Shown: in pieces, positions 1-8,708 of the stretch
Layout of the letters: every line of letters begins with the position of its first letter
Numbering within the stretch: position 1 is the first letter of the stretch
From: an uncultured bacterium
GTDB lineage: Bacteria; Vulcanimicrobiota; Vulcanimicrobiia; Vulcanimicrobiales; Vulcanimicrobiaceae
Assembly: GCA_903829325.1 (NCBI GenBank)
Contig: CAIKPM010000060.1
Coordinates: 1 to 57,461 of the forward strand
Length of the DNA: 57,461 bases
Direction of reading: 5' to 3'
Notes under the pieces: generated by a model
Told to the model about the DNA's origin: nothing
Databases searched by the model: none
Seen by the model: the letters and a program-made list of their open reading frames with translations, nothing else
Translations under genes and position numbers: made by a program

Positions 1-60
1 ACCAATCTCAATGGTAACATTACTTGGAACTTTTACTGGCAACTTACCAATGCGTGACAT
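1..60 (-). CDS. rplF: 50S ribosomal protein L6 (uL6), N-terminal fragment
   Basis: Only the first 20 codons lie inside the window; the gene runs off the left edge. The translated start (MSRIGKLPVKVP, then VTIEIG) is the conserved L6 N-terminus. The ATG at 60-58 is preceded by GAGGAG at a good distance, which fixes the start. It follows rpsH by 16 bases, the standard order in the spc part of ribosomal operons. L6 binds 23S rRNA near the sarcin-ricin loop. Confidence 0.93.
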   Translation of the reverse strand, partial: MSRIGKLPVKVPSNVTIEIG

Positions 61-76
61 GCAATACTCCTCGTAT

Positions 77-478
77 CTACCAGACGTACGCTAAAACTTC
101 GCCGCCGAAGCCTTCACGTTTAGCCTGTTTACCAGAAACAATGCCCTTGGAAGTTGACATGATGACCAAGCCCAGACCACCAAGCACACGCGGAATATCC
201 GACTTTGAACTATACACCCGAAGACCAGGGCGACTGATACGACGGAGGTTCGTTATGACTTTTTCACGTGCTGGACCGTATTTGAGAGCAACACGTAAGA
301 GATTCTGAGGCGCTTGTTCGATGATCTCAAAATCCCGAATAAAGCCCTCAGCCTTGAGGATCTTTGCAATGGAGACACACATACGCGAAGACGGAATATC
401 AACTTGCAGATGATTCGCAACATTCGCATTCCGAATGCGCGTCAACATGTCAGCGATTGGATCTGTTATTACACCCAT
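77..478 (-). CDS. rpsH: 30S ribosomal protein S8 (uS8)
   Basis: The protein has 133 residues, the usual S8 length. It starts [18 protein letters not shown], the conserved N-terminus, and the C-terminal half carries the family signature around [13 protein letters not shown] and [10 protein letters not shown]8 binds the central domain of 16S rRNA and helps assemble the 30S platform; in E. coli it is also the translational repressor of the spc operon. Whether it represses here cannot be seen. The gene lies 9 bases after rpsN and 16 before rplF. Confidence 0.97.
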   Translation of the reverse strand: MGVITDPIADMLTRIRNANVANHLQVDIPSSRMCVSIAKILKAEGFIRDFEIIEQAPQNLLRVALKYGPAREKVITNLRRISRPGLRVYSSKSDIPRVLGGLGLVIMSTSKGIVSGKQAKREGFGGEVLAYVW

Positions 479-487
479 ACTGCTACC

Positions 488-673
488 TTACCACGACGAC
501 TTTGTCACGCCAGGGAGGAAGCCCCGGTGCGCATTTTCTCTGAAACAGATACGGCACATTGCGTACCGACGGAGGTAGCCACGGGGGCGACCACAGATTT
601 TGCAACGGTTGTGAGCGCGGACCGCAAACTTTGGCTTGCGTTTTGACTTTTCAATCAAAGAAGTTTTTGCCAT
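488..673 (-). CDS. rpsN: 30S ribosomal protein S14, zinc-ribbon type (uS14)
   Basis: This is the short, 61-residue zinc form of S14, with four cysteines in a CxxC-x12-CxxC arrangement at residues 24, 27, 40 and 43. The zinc form is typical of many Gram-positive and deep-branching bacteria, whereas enterobacteria have a longer Cys-free form. S14 sits in the 30S head near the decoding region. The start codon overlaps the rplE stop in a TAATG junction, so the two genes are probably translationally coupled. No Cys-free second copy is visible in the window. Confidence 0.96.
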   Translation of the reverse strand: MAKTSLIEKSKRKPKFAVRAHNRCKICGRPRGYLRRYAMCRICFRENAHRGFLPGVTKSSW

Positions 674-1221
674 TATGCGCGGCCTTTCTGCAATGGCAGT
701 CCCATGCGGGTCAGCAACTCACGAGTTTCTTCGCCTGTACGTGCTGATGTTACAATCGTCACATCTAAACCACGGGCTTTGTCAGACTTTTCGATGTCAA
801 TCTCCGGAAACTGAAATAATTCTTTTAGACCAACACTATAGCTGCTTTTGCCGTCAAAAGCATTGGGCTTCAAGCCACGAAAATCGCGCTGCCTTGGCGC
901 AACAACATTGAAGAACTTGTCAAGGAAAGCATACATGCGCTCGCCACGCAAGGTAACTTTTGCACCGATATTCATACCTTCACGCAATTTGAAGGCAGCA
1001 ATAGATTTCTTGGCCTTCGTAATTACGGGCCTCTGGCCACTAATCAAGGCTAAGTCTTTCACGGCAGCGTCCAGGGCCTTCGAGTTCTGAATGGCCTCGC
1101 CAACACTCATGTTGAGGACAACCTTCACCAGGCGCGGTATTTGATTGACATTGGCATAGCCAAATTGCTCAACCAATTCGCGCTTGACTTCGCTCTTATA
1201 GCGCTCTTTTAAACGTGACAT
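673..1221 (-). CDS. rplE: 50S ribosomal protein L5 (uL5)
   Basis: The protein has 182 residues, the normal L5 length, with the family core [15 protein letters not shown] near residue 30 and a [16 protein letters not shown] stretch near residue 80. L5 binds 5S rRNA and contacts the peptidyl-tRNA in the ribosome. The gene starts 6 bases after rplX stops, and its stop overlaps the start of rpsN by one base. This is the standard rplX-rplE-rpsN order. Confidence 0.97.
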   Translation of the reverse strand: MSRLKERYKSEVKRELVEQFGYANVNQIPRLVKVVLNMSVGEAIQNSKALDAAVKDLALISGQRPVITKAKKSIAAFKLREGMNIGAKVTLRGERMYAFLDKFFNVVAPRQRDFRGLKPNAFDGKSSYSVGLKELFQFPEIDIEKSDKARGLDVTIVTSARTGEETRELLTRMGLPLQKGRA

Positions 1222-1227
1222 TCGTCT

Positions 1228-1590
1228 CTATCCCTTCGCACCGCTCGGCAATGTTGCACCACTGCGAACCGCAACTCTCTCAGAACGGCCAGCAGTCCGA
1301 ACACGTCGGATGCGCGTTGGAAGATTCGTTGTTGGATCAATAACCATCAACGTGCAGATCGGTAATGGAGACTCTTTTTCAATGATGCCAGCAACTTGTG
1401 CACCAGCACGTCCTTGCTTATTGTGACGTTTGACGATATTCAAACCCTCAACAACAGCAAGACCTTCCGCCGGGAATACCGCTTTTACGGTCCCGCGCTT
1501 GCCTTTATCTTTACCACGGCGTAAAACCACAGTGTCGCCTTTAACGATGTGGGGCTTAGCAATCGCAGCCTTATTTACTTGAGTACGCAC
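1228..1590 (-). CDS. rplX: 50S ribosomal protein L24 (uL24)
   Basis: The 120-residue protein has an N-terminal KOW motif (KGDTVVLRRGKDKGKRGTV, about residues 18-36), the hallmark of L24, followed by the conserved GLNIVKRHNK segment. L24 is one of the first proteins to bind 23S rRNA and initiates 50S assembly. The start codon is GTG. It directly abuts rplN with no spacer, fitting co-translation in the S10/spc operon. Confidence 0.96.
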   Translation of the reverse strand: MRTQVNKAAIAKPHIVKGDTVVLRRGKDKGKRGTVKAVFPAEGLAVVEGLNIVKRHNKQGRAGAQVAGIIEKESPLPICTLMVIDPTTNLPTRIRRVRTAGRSERVAVRSGATLPSGAKG

Positions 1591-1968
1591 TCAGAGAACC
1601 TCCGGCGCAAGCGAAGCAATTTTGGTGAAGCCCCGATCACGCAATTCACGATAAACTGGACCAAAGACACGCGTGCCTCGAGGATCTAGGTTGCCTTTTT
1701 CGCCCTTGATAATCACACATGCATTTTCATCGCAGGAGATGGTAGATCCATCGGGTCGCTTCGTCTTGAATGAGGAACGAACCACGACTGCCTGCACAAC
1801 TTGGCCACGCTTAACAGCGGCTCCGGGAATGGCATCCTTTACGGTACCAACCACAATGTCGCCAACATAGGCATACTTGCGACGACTGCCTTTACGAATA
1901 TGGATAACCAGGAGCTCACGAGCTCCCGAATTATCAGCAACTTTGAGACGTGATTCTTTAGTAAGCAT
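1591..1968 (-). CDS. rplN: 50S ribosomal protein L14 (uL14)
   Basis: L14 is normally about 122 residues; this copy has 125. The opening [19 protein letters not shown] and the C-terminal [15 protein letters not shown] are diagnostic. L14 lies at the subunit interface and binds the ribosome-silencing factor RsfS in other bacteria. The gene overlaps the end of rpsQ by one base and abuts rplX, consistent with translational coupling. Confidence 0.97.
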   Translation of the reverse strand: MLTKESRLKVADNSGARELLVIHIRKGSRRKYAYVGDIVVGTVKDAIPGAAVKRGQVVQAVVVRSSFKTKRPDGSTISCDENACVIIKGEKGNLDPRGTRVFGPVYRELRDRGFTKIASLAPEVL

Positions 1969-2240
1969 TACTTGGCACGCTCAACAATTTCAACGAGTCT
2001 CCAGCGCTTTTCAGCGGAAAGAGGACGCGTTTCCATAATGCGCACAACATCGCCAACACGTGCATCGTTCGTTTCATCATGCGCCTTGAAGCGAACCGAT
2101 TTCCGCACAATCTTCTTATAAATCGGATGTGGAACTCGAGTCTCTGTCACAACGACAATCGTTTTGTTCATTTTATCAGAGGCGACGCGGCCTTGTTTCA
2201 CGCGGCGACGTCCACGTTCTGTCGTGAGTTGTTCGCTCAT
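1968..2240 (-). CDS. rpsQ: 30S ribosomal protein S17 (uS17)
   Basis: The 90-residue protein has the S17 OB-fold core: [14 protein letters not shown] near residue 17 and the [19 protein letters not shown] signature near residue 62. S17 binds 16S rRNA helix 11 and is a primary assembly protein. The start ATG overlaps the rpmC stop by four bases (ATGA), a typical coupled junction. Confidence 0.96.
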   Translation of the reverse strand: MSEQLTTERGRRRVKQGRVASDKMNKTIVVVTETRVPHPIYKKIVRKSVRFKAHDETNDARVGDVVRIMETRPLSAEKRWRLVEIVERAK

Positions 2241-2467
2241 TGAGGTTTGACCGCTCCCTGCTTGGCTTGCGCGATGCGCTTTTCACTAATAATGGTTTGA
2301 ATCTGGGCATAATCGTTTCGAATTGCGCGGACCTTACTGAAATCAGAAAGGTGTCCAGTCCTCAACGCAAACCGGGTATGAAAGAGATCCGTCTTGGCTT
2401 CTTTCGCACGTTCTTGCAACTGGCTGATGGAAAGATCGCGAAGCTTGCTCACATCATCACGTTTCAT
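2237..2467 (-). CDS. rpmC: 50S ribosomal protein L29 (uL29)
   Basis: This 76-residue protein is the usual two-helix L29: [21 protein letters not shown] at the N-terminus and [17 protein letters not shown] in the second helix. L29 sits next to the polypeptide exit tunnel and contributes to docking of trigger factor and SRP. It overlaps rplP by four bases upstream and rpsQ by four downstream. Confidence 0.95.
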   Translation of the reverse strand: MKRDDVSKLRDLSISQLQERAKEAKTDLFHTRFALRTGHLSDFSKVRAIRNDYAQIQTIISEKRIAQAKQGAVKPQ

Positions 2468-2886
2468 GCGGTTTTAGCCTCCTCGCGAACAATGAGCTTG
2501 GTTGCTATGGGCAACTTTGCTGACGCTAAACGCAGCGCTTCCTTTGCAACATCAAGCGTAACGCCCGAAATTTCAAAAAGTACACGCCCCGGGCGCACGA
2601 CGGCCACCCAAAACTCAGGATTTCCCTTACCGGAACCCATACGAGTCTCGGCTGGCTTTTTCGTCACTGACTTATCTGGAAAAATCTTAATCCAGACTTT
2701 TCCGCCACGCTTGATATGGCGGGTCATTGCGATACGAGCAGATTCAATTTGACGGTTGGTCATCCAGCACGGTTCAAGTGCCTGCAAACCAATCTCACCA
2801 AAGGTGAGCGTATTGCCACGCAATGCCCGACCTGTCATACGACCTCGGTGCACTCGTCGCCATTTGACGCGTTTTGGCGTTAACAT
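2464..2886 (-). CDS. rplP: 50S ribosomal protein L16 (uL16)
   Basis: The protein has 140 residues, as usual. It starts [17 protein letters not shown] and keeps the conserved [20 protein letters not shown] stretch near residue 77 and the [10 protein letters not shown] segment. L16 sits near the A-site tRNA elbow in the 50S subunit. It begins 3 bases after the rpsC stop and overlaps rpmC by four bases. Confidence 0.97.
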   Translation of the reverse strand: MLTPKRVKWRRVHRGRMTGRALRGNTLTFGEIGLQALEPCWMTNRQIESARIAMTRHIKRGGKVWIKIFPDKSVTKKPAETRMGSGKGNPEFWVAVVRPGRVLFEISGVTLDVAKEALRLASAKLPIATKLIVREEAKTA

Positions 2887-2889
2887 TTC

Positions 2890-3738
2890 TTACTCACTCG
2901 CTTCCGACTCGGTTTGGGGACTCACAGCTGCTTCGATATCTGCACCTTCGACTGGAGCACTCGTATTTGCAGCAGAACTAGCGCCAGGAGCAGTACCCTG
3001 GCGACCGCGACCGCGACCACGGTCACCACGTCGATCGCGGAAAGTCGCCCGTTCGCCGGTGACTACACGCTCTGGCCGTGCTGGACGCTGGGGTTGAGGC
3101 TGAGCTGGAGCCTCAGGCAATACTTCTCCACGATAGATCCAAACTTTGACACCGATGCGACCAAAGGTCGTGAAGGCCTCAACATGGGCATAATCGATAT
3201 CCGCGCGGAGTGTATGGAGAGGCACTTTACCATCATGATTGCCTTCTGAACGCGCAATCTCAGCGCCGCCCAAACGACCAGAAATCCGAACCTTTACACC
3301 CCGAGCGCCAGCCTTCATCGTACGCATAATCGCCTGCTTCATCGCACGACGGAATGCTATGCGCTTTTCTAATTGATCAACAATATTCAGACCAACCAAG
3401 CGGGCGTCGAGTTCAGGGTGCTTGATCTCAAATACGTTTACCTGAACAGTCTTGTTTGTAAGACGCTCTAAGCTCTTACGGATATCATCAATGCCAACAC
3501 CGCGTTTACCAATAATGATACCAGGCTTTGCCGTATGAATAATGACCCGAGCCTGATTAGCACGACGTTCAATTTCAATACGACTGATGGCGGCAGCACG
3601 CGTCATACGATTGAAGAACTTACGAATCGCAACGTCTTCAAGTAGCCATGCTTGGTAGTTCTTTTTCTCGAACCAACGGCTCGACCAAGTTTGCGTAATA
3701 CCAAGGCGCAAACCGATTGGGTGAATTTTCTGTCCCAT
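2890..3738 (-). CDS. rpsC: 30S ribosomal protein S3 (uS3) with C-terminal extension
   Basis: The conserved S3 body spans about residues 1-210: [13 protein letters not shown] start, the KH-type RNA-binding region with GIIIGKRG, and the [11 protein letters not shown] motif. S3 lines the mRNA entry channel. About 60 extra residues follow, rich in Arg, Gly, Ala and Glu and low in complexity. The body is basic while the last 25 residues are acidic, so the tail looks disordered. It starts 7 bases after rplV. Function is certain; the role of the tail is not. Confidence 0.97.
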   Translation of the reverse strand: MGQKIHPIGLRLGITQTWSSRWFEKKNYQAWLLEDVAIRKFFNRMTRAAAISRIEIERRANQARVIIHTAKPGIIIGKRGVGIDDIRKSLERLTNKTVQVNVFEIKHPELDARLVGLNIVDQLEKRIAFRRAMKQAIMRTMKAGARGVKVRISGRLGGAEIARSEGNHDGKVPLHTLRADIDYAHVEAFTTFGRIGVKVWIYRGEVLPEAPAQPQPQRPARPERVVTGERATFRDRRGDRGRGRGRQGTAPGASSAANTSAPVEGADIEAAVSPQTESEASE

Positions 3739-3745
3739 ACTACTC

Positions 3746-4213
3746 CTACGCTCCCGTCGCTGACGACTGTGAACGACGTTGACGCGGCTTACGCTGCGCT
3801 AGATCAATAGAGGCACCTGATTTTTTCGGAATTTCTTTATCAGGTTTTGCGCCAACCAGCACCGTTACATGGGACATGCGCTTTCTTTTGAATGCTGCAC
3901 GCCCCTGAGCACGGGGATCAAGACGCTTCGTAAAACGACCACCAGGACCACCATCAACCGTAATACGGCGAATATAGAGATCGTCAACATCCATATCGAA
4001 GTTATTTTTCGCATTTGCAACTGCGCTGCGAATTAACTTCTCAAGCGGCTCGGAAGCAAAAACTCCACTAAAACTTAAGAGAACAAGTGCTTCCTCAACA
4101 CGTTTGCCACGGATAGCATCCGCCACGCGTCGGAATTTTCTCGGGCCAACACGAGCAAACTTTAGGTGCGCAACTGCCTCTGTGCGAGGGGTCGGTATAT
4201 CTTTCTCACTCAT
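3746..4213 (-). CDS. rplV: 50S ribosomal protein L22 (uL22)
   Basis: The L22 signature starts with [22 protein letters not shown], and the conserved C-terminal loop is [24 protein letters not shown]. This loop reaches into the exit tunnel and is the site of macrolide-resistance mutations in other bacteria. I chose the ATG at 4213, just after the rpsS stop. An upstream in-frame start at 4246 would overlap rpsS by 32 bases and add 11 unconserved residues. The last 25 residues are a basic, Ser/Gln-rich tail not found in short L22s. Confidence 0.95.
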   Translation of the reverse strand: MSEKDIPTPRTEAVAHLKFARVGPRKFRRVADAIRGKRVEEALVLLSFSGVFASEPLEKLIRSAVANAKNNFDMDVDDLYIRRITVDGGPGGRFTKRLDPRAQGRAAFKRKRMSHVTVLVGAKPDKEIPKKSGASIDLAQRKPRQRRSQSSATGA

Positions 4214-4214
4214 T

Positions 4215-4487
4215 TTACTTTGCCGCACTCTTGTCGCCATGACCACGATAGTTGCGTGTGGGCGAAAATTCGCCTAACTTATGCCCAACCATATCCTCAG
4301 TAACAAAAACTGGGATATGCATCTTGCCATTGTGCACTGAGAGCGTGTGTCCGACCATACCAGGGATAATCGTGGAATCACGACTCCAGGTTTTGATCAC
4401 CCGTTTTTCACGGCTCTCGTTTAAATGATCAATCTTCTTCAACAAATCGGGAGCGATAAACGGACCCTTTTTTAATGATCTTCCCAT
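4215..4487 (-). CDS. rpsS: 30S ribosomal protein S19 (uS19)
   Basis: The 90-residue protein begins [11 protein letters not shown] and contains the conserved stretch [28 protein letters not shown] and the ending [14 protein letters not shown]19 lies at the top of the 30S head and contacts S13 and the A-site finger. It lies 2 bases after the rplB stop and is followed at once by rplV. Confidence 0.97.
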   Translation of the reverse strand: MGRSLKKGPFIAPDLLKKIDHLNESREKRVIKTWSRDSTIIPGMVGHTLSVHNGKMHIPVFVTEDMVGHKLGEFSPTRNYRGHGDKSAAK

Positions 4488-4489
4488 GA

Positions 4490-5317
4490 CTACTTCGAAC
4501 CCCGCTTACGTACAATCATTGATGAGGTCCGCTTATTGCGGCGCGTCTTCTTACCCATCGTCATCTGCCCCCAAGGCGTCGTTGGTGGGCGACCGGAGGT
4601 GGAACGTGCTTCACCACCACCATGAGGATGATCGACCGGATTCATCGCGATTCCGCGAACCGATGGACGCTTACCACGATGACGCTGACGACCAGCAGTG
4701 CCAATCACTTCATTTTCATGCTCTAAGTTGCCTAATTGACCAATCGTCGCTCGGCACAGCATAAAGATCAACCGAACCTCACCAGAAGGCATACGAACCT
4801 GAGCGTACTCGCCTTCCTTAGCCATCAATTGAGCGGCACCGCCGGCACTGCGCACCAGCTTGCCACCTTGACCAGGACGAAGTTCAATATTGTGAATAAT
4901 CGTACCGAGTGGGATAAAGCGTATCGGCAAAGCGTTACCGACTTTAATATCAGCCTTTTCGCCAGACTCAAGCACGTCGCCAACACGCAAACCTGCAGGC
5001 GCTAGAATATAGCGCTTTTCGCCATCACGGTAATAGAGCAAAGCAATACGCGCTGAACGATTTGGATCATACTCGATAGCAGCAACTTTAGCAGGTATCG
5101 CATCTTTCGTTCGCTTGAAATCGATAATACGATAAAGCTTGCGAGTACCACCACCCTTGTGACGGACCGTAATGCGACCATTATTATTGCGACCACTATG
5201 CTTCTGTCGGACTTCTAAAAGGGATTTCTCAGGATCCTTTTTAGTCAACCCGGAGAAATCGGCAACGGTTTTAAAACGCTTACCTGGGCTCGTCGGCTTA
5301 AATTGTTTGACCGGCAC
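4490..5317 (-). CDS. rplB: 50S ribosomal protein L2 (uL2)
   Basis: The protein has 275 residues, the normal L2 length. It contains the peptidyl-transferase-proximal signature [12 protein letters not shown] near residue 225 and the [15 protein letters not shown] segment. L2 supports subunit association and peptidyl-transferase activity. The start codon is GTG, with GGAG 10 bases upstream. A 77-base spacer separates it from rplW, the widest gap inside this operon; no promoter or terminator is evident there. Confidence 0.97.
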   Translation of the reverse strand: MPVKQFKPTSPGKRFKTVADFSGLTKKDPEKSLLEVRQKHSGRNNNGRITVRHKGGGTRKLYRIIDFKRTKDAIPAKVAAIEYDPNRSARIALLYYRDGEKRYILAPAGLRVGDVLESGEKADIKVGNALPIRFIPLGTIIHNIELRPGQGGKLVRSAGGAAQLMAKEGEYAQVRMPSGEVRLIFMLCRATIGQLGNLEHENEVIGTAGRQRHRGKRPSVRGIAMNPVDHPHGGGEARSTSGRPPTTPWGQMTMGKKTRRNKRTSSMIVRKRGSK

Positions 5318-5394
5318 CTTATGCCATCTCCATCTCTCTGGTAACGCTACAACACGCTGTAGCTACATCGCGAAAAGTATAGACAGTACAGCGT

Positions 5395-5703
5395 CTATTG
5401 CTGGAAGTAGTTCACTCCATCGAGCTCGATCACTTGGCCAGGCTTCAGTGTAACCGTTGCCTTTTTCCAATCTGATCTCTTGCCCTCAATCTTTGATCCG
5501 CGCCGGGCTGTCGTCTTGCGCTTGCCTCTGAGCGTAACCGTGTTCACCTTGGTCACGTCTACCTTGAAAATCTTTGAAACGGCATCACGGATCTGGGTTT
5601 TCGTTGCTTCAAGATGCACTTCGAAGGTAAACTGCTGAAATGCACTAGCGGCAATCGACTTCTCTGAAATAACCGTACGCCTAATCACATCGCGGTGATC
5701 CAT
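5395..5703 (-). CDS. rplW: 50S ribosomal protein L23 (uL23)
   Basis: The 102-residue protein has the L23 core: RRTVISEKS near residue 9, FEVHLEATKTQIRDAVSKIFKVDV in the middle, and the loop segment RRGSKIEGKRSDWKKA. L23 sits beside the tunnel exit and is the main docking site for trigger factor and SRP. It begins 5 bases after the rplD stop, in the normal rplD-rplW-rplB order. Confidence 0.96.
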   Translation of the reverse strand: MDHRDVIRRTVISEKSIAASAFQQFTFEVHLEATKTQIRDAVSKIFKVDVTKVNTVTLRGKRKTTARRGSKIEGKRSDWKKATVTLKPGQVIELDGVNYFQQ

Positions 5704-5708
5704 CTCTA

Positions 5709-6350
5709 CTATTCCCCTACCCGAGCTAGCAACGCCGCTTGAGCCTGCGTGGTCAACACCAAACGCTCATGGCCCAATAAGACGGAAATATCAAGCGAGT
5801 CGCTGGCGACCAAGGTCGTCGAGCGCAAATTTCGTCCCGCCCGAACTAACCCGTCAGAACCATCCTCACCACGCAAATACACCACAAGGAGGGAGGCAGC
5901 AGCATCCGCTGCACGACGATCAGCAAAAAAGTAACGAGCAAAGTCAGCGGTTTTCCGCAAACTCACCGCACTCAGCTCAAGAATAGATACTCGATCGGTA
6001 GCATATCGGTCGGCGAGCGCGGCAACAAAAGCTGAACGCCGCTCTTTCTTATTGAGCGAAACGGCAAACGAACGCGGCTTCGGCCCAAACACAACGCCGC
6101 CATGACGCCATTGCGGTGAACGCGTCGAACCTTGACGCGCACGGCCAGTGCCCTTCTGCTTCCACGGCTTCTTACCGCCGCCACGCACTTCATCACGACG
6201 CAGCGTGGAAGCAGTACCAGCACGGCGATTCGCAAGCTCACGAAACACCGCACGATAGACCGTATGGGACCCAACAAGTTCACCAGCAAAAATTTTAGGA
6301 ATAGGATCTTCGCGCAGCACAGAACCCGACGCTCCAAGTACTTTTGGCAT
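5709..6350 (-). CDS. rplD: 50S ribosomal protein L4 (uL4)
   Basis: The protein has 213 residues. The tunnel-loop signature GGGKKPWKQKGTGRARQGSTRSP lies near residues 56-78, followed by the GGVVFGPKPR motif. L4 extends a loop into the exit tunnel; in E. coli it also represses the S10 operon by binding the leader RNA. The leader here (about 7003-7102) is of comparable size, but I cannot assign an L4 site. One base separates it from rplC. Confidence 0.96.
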   Translation of the reverse strand: MPKVLGASGSVLREDPIPKIFAGELVGSHTVYRAVFRELANRRAGTASTLRRDEVRGGGKKPWKQKGTGRARQGSTRSPQWRHGGVVFGPKPRSFAVSLNKKERRSAFVAALADRYATDRVSILELSAVSLRKTADFARYFFADRRAADAAASLLVVYLRGEDGSDGLVRAGRNLRSTTLVASDSLDISVLLGHERLVLTTQAQAALLARVGE

Positions 6351-6351
6351 C

Positions 6352-7002
6352 TTACGCTGCTACTTTCTTATTTTTCACGGAAGCAGTTTTGACAGAAAGA
6401 CTAACGCGCACTATGCCGTTGCGCGGACCTGGCACAGGACCACGAACGAGCAACAAGTTTCGCTCCGTGTCAACGCGGACAATCTCAAGATTTTGATGAG
6501 TCGTGCGATCAACCCCATAATGACCGGGGCGCCGACTACCCTTGTGCGTATGACCTGAATTCGTGTCGCCGTTTGATGCCGGCTGACGATGAATCATCGA
6601 GCCATGGCTCGCACCACCACCATGAAAATTATGGCGCTTGATACCACCAGAAAATCCATGGCCCTTCGAAATGCCAACTACGTCAACCCGATCACCAATC
6701 TCAAAGGCATCAGCTCTAACAGTATCGCCTTGTGCGACGCCGTCGATAAGCTGACGAAATTCGATGATTCGTCGAGCTGGGGCAACACCGGCGCGACCGT
6801 AATGGCCTAAAAGCGCTTTCGTCATACGAGCAGCTTTCACAGGACCAAAACTCAACGCGACGGCTTCATAGCCATCTGTGGCTACAGTTTTCCGTTGGAC
6901 GACATGACAAGGGCCAACCTCAAGAACCGTAACGGGCACTGAATGCCCCTCAGCGGTAAAGATGCTCGTCATCCCGACCTTGCGACCGATGATGTTTTTC
7001 AT
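6352..7002 (-). CDS. rplC: 50S ribosomal protein L3 (uL3), first gene of the S10-type operon
   Basis: The L3 N-terminus MKNIIGRKVGMTSIF begins at the ATG at 7002, my chosen start; the frame stays open to a TTG at 7044 but those 14 residues are not conserved. The RVDVVGISKGHGFSGGIKRH motif near the peptidyl-transferase centre is present, as is the GHYGVDRTTHQNLEIV end. L3 starts 50S assembly. The promoter at 7109-7138 gives it a leader of about 100 bases. rpsJ, normally just upstream of rplC, is 1.4 kb away in another operon. Confidence 0.95.
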   Translation of the reverse strand: MKNIIGRKVGMTSIFTAEGHSVPVTVLEVGPCHVVQRKTVATDGYEAVALSFGPVKAARMTKALLGHYGRAGVAPARRIIEFRQLIDGVAQGDTVRADAFEIGDRVDVVGISKGHGFSGGIKRHNFHGGGASHGSMIHRQPASNGDTNSGHTHKGSRRPGHYGVDRTTHQNLEIVRVDTERNLLLVRGPVPGPRNGIVRVSLSVKTASVKNKKVAA

Positions 7003-7108
7003 AAACGAAGAGTGTTCAACCTCGGGAAGGGGCAAATTATTCAACGGGCCCCGGCGTACTGATAAACTCTGAAATGCGCAAAAGCGCAGATCAGGTCGTA
7101 ACCACGAG

Positions 7109-7138
7109 AGGATACCAAAGAAATAAGTCCGCTGTCAA
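7109..7138 (-). promoter_or_regulatory. Sigma-70-type promoter of the rplC operon
   Basis: On the minus strand TTGACA (7138-7133) and TATCCT (7114-7109) are separated by 18 bases. The -35 box is a perfect consensus. It sits about 100 bases before the rplC start codon and downstream of the terminator at 7209-7246. It therefore gives the S10-type operon its own start, independent of the str operon. Confidence 0.8.
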
Positions 7139-7208
7139 ACATTTTGCTAGAAGATTGCCGATAATCTTTTGCGTTTTGGAAAACGTAGCTCGATCACTAG
7201 TCTCCCCA

Positions 7209-7246
7209 AATAAAAACGACCACACCTAAATGTGGTCGTTTTTATT
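7209..7246 (-). terminator. Rho-independent terminator, A/T-flanked on both sides
   Basis: A perfect inverted repeat (AACGACCACA / TGTGGTCGTT with extra A/T pairs outside) encloses a CCTAAA loop and is flanked by A-rich and T-rich tracts. On the minus strand it follows the stop of the exported-protein gene at 7285 and stops its transcript before the rplC promoter. Its symmetry means it could also work in the plus direction. Confidence 0.88.
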
Positions 7247-7284
7247 CTAAGCATCACTGCAAAGTGCTGGTTTTGAAGGCCTAC

Positions 7285-8112
7285 TTACCAGAGTGTTGAC
7301 GTGGTGGTGCCGTTATTCGTACCACTGCTGTGACAGCTGCACCCACCGGTTGAGGGGACACCAGGAGCAATGATAGTACCGCCGCCACCGACTGGAGTGG
7401 TCGTACCAAGATTGCCACTACCTGATGGAGGGACGCTCACGGTGTTGGTATTGCCGTGGTGCGGGTGGCTTAACAGGACTGCGGCGACTACCGCGGCTCC
7501 GAAAATCGGCCAAAACAAGTGCGGATGATGCACCACAGCAGCCGGAGCAACTGGCGGAATCTGCTGAGCCACAGACATCGGAGCCACTGGCGCGGGGATC
7601 ACTGGCGGTGGAGGTGGGGGGACAGGGGCAAAAATGCGTCGTGGCGGCAGAGGCGGACGCATCGCGACGATTCTCCGAGGAGTCCGCAGTACCGAGAGAT
7701 TGCCACAGATCATTGGAATATAGATATGAACGATCTGGTGCCGTTCGTAGAGATCGACTTCCCAGCCGTTCACGCCAGATGGAATCTCCACATCGTATTC
7801 CGCATGAACATCACCATCAGCGGCCCAAGTCATCGCATCAAGATGGCGAGGAATGGTCACCCATCCTGGCTTTTCATCCATAAACTTACGATAAAACGCC
7901 CGGTATTCACGCGGCGTCAAGCCAATTTTTTGCGCAGCAGCGTGCATTAACTCTGGATGAGTCCGTACTTTTTCTCGAATTTCCGGCGTAGAAGCCGAAA
8001 CACCCAAAAGCGGAGCAACACCTAGCTGCTGAATGGTGGTATGAGCAAAAGCTGCCGGAATACCACTCATGAGGATTGACAGAATTAACGCGGGCCAACG
8101 GAAACTGCGCAC
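7285..8112 (-). CDS. Exported proline-rich protein with a C-terminal membrane segment, unknown function
   Basis: I do not recognise this 275-residue protein. I chose the GTG at 8112 because AGGAG lies 8 bases upstream; it gives a clean signal peptide ending in AFA at residue 23. An ATG at 8139 lacks such a site. Residues 24-150 look folded, with two short cysteine-free helices and a beta region. Residues 150-195 are rich in Pro, Val and Ala. A hydrophobic stretch follows at 198-215, then a Gly/Thr/Ser-rich tail with a CSCH motif. It lies between rpsJ and rplC with its own terminator and a possible promoter. Confidence 0.75.
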   Translation of the reverse strand: MRSFRWPALILSILMSGIPAAFAHTTIQQLGVAPLLGVSASTPEIREKVRTHPELMHAAAQKIGLTPREYRAFYRKFMDEKPGWVTIPRHLDAMTWAADGDVHAEYDVEIPSGVNGWEVDLYERHQIVHIYIPMICGNLSVLRTPRRIVAMRPPLPPRRIFAPVPPPPPPVIPAPVAPMSVAQQIPPVAPAAVVHHPHLFWPIFGAAVVAAVLLSHPHHGNTNTVSVPPSGSGNLGTTTPVGGGGTIIAPGVPSTGGCSCHSSGTNNGTTTSTLW

Positions 8113-8141
8113 GCCCAGAACTCCTTTTGTAAAAAACATCT

Positions 8142-8172
8142 GTTATACAGTGTAACCAGTAACTAGTCTCAA
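8142..8172 (-). promoter_or_regulatory. Possible promoter of the exported proline-rich protein gene
   Basis: TTGAGA (8172-8167) and TATAAC (8147-8142) lie 19 bases apart on the minus strand, about 30 bases before the GTG start at 8112. Both hexamers match four or five of six positions, but the spacing is long. The terminator at 8337-8377 upstream implies that some promoter must lie here. Confidence 0.45.
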
Positions 8173-8336
8173 CACATCCCACACATTAGGGATTTTGGTG
8201 GCGTCCCAGCTAATTTTGCCCGAAAGTCCTATGGGATCAGATCGAAACAAGTGCATTACGCTAACCAGCTCAGCAACCCAGTGCTTACATCATATGCCAA
8301 TCGAGGTCCTATCAAACTAGAAACACACAGCAAATC

Positions 8337-8377
8337 ACAGAAAAGAGAGCAATCATCACAATTGCTCTCTTTTCTGT
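8337..8377 (-). terminator. Rho-independent terminator of the rpsL-rpsG-fusA-tuf-rpsJ operon
   Basis: A perfect 17-base inverted repeat (8337-8353 and 8361-8377) with a 7-base loop lies 14 bases after the rpsJ stop. On the minus strand the distal arm ends in TTTTCTGT. It marks the end of the str-type operon and shows that rpsJ is not cotranscribed with rplC. Confidence 0.88.
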
Positions 8378-8391
8378 TTGCTACTATGTTA

Positions 8392-8703
8392 TTAGGCAGC
8401 TTTGAGTTCGATGTCCACTCCGGCTGGAAGATCCAAATGCATCAGAGCATCCATTGTCTTCGGCGATGCCTGTAGTATATCAATAAGTCGAACGTGAGTG
8501 AGCATCGCAAAATGCTCACGACTCTTTTTATCGATATGGGGGGAACGCAAAACGCATGTCCGATTGATGATTGTTGGTAGGGGAATTGGACCACTAACAA
8601 ACGCCCCGGTACGCTTTGCGGTTTCGACGATCCGCTCGGCTGACTGATCGAGAATTCGATGTTCGTAGGCCTTGAGCCGAATGCGAATCTTCTGTTTTGC
8701 CAT
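8392..8703 (-). CDS. rpsJ: 30S ribosomal protein S10 (uS10) / NusE
   Basis: The 103-residue protein matches S10 end to end: [22 protein letters not shown] at the start, the [28 protein letters not shown] signature in the middle. S10 sits in the 30S head and, as NusE, joins NusB in antitermination on rRNA operons. It lies 5 bases after tuf and is the last gene before the terminator at 8337-8377, rather than the first gene of an S10 operon. Confidence 0.97.
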   Translation of the reverse strand: MAKQKIRIRLKAYEHRILDQSAERIVETAKRTGAFVSGPIPLPTIINRTCVLRSPHIDKKSREHFAMLTHVRLIDILQASPKTMDALMHLDLPAGVDIELKAA

Positions 8704-8708
8704 AATGC

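Noticed and set aside
314-646. Plus-strand open frame of 110 codons
   Set aside because: It lies wholly across rpsH and rpsN on the other strand, with no ribosome-binding site and no recognisable motif; it is a shadow of real genes.
7075-7088. Small hairpin TGCGC-AAAA-GCGCA in the rplC leader as a possible regulatory site
   Set aside because: A five-base stem is too small to call, and no L4-binding pattern could be recognised.
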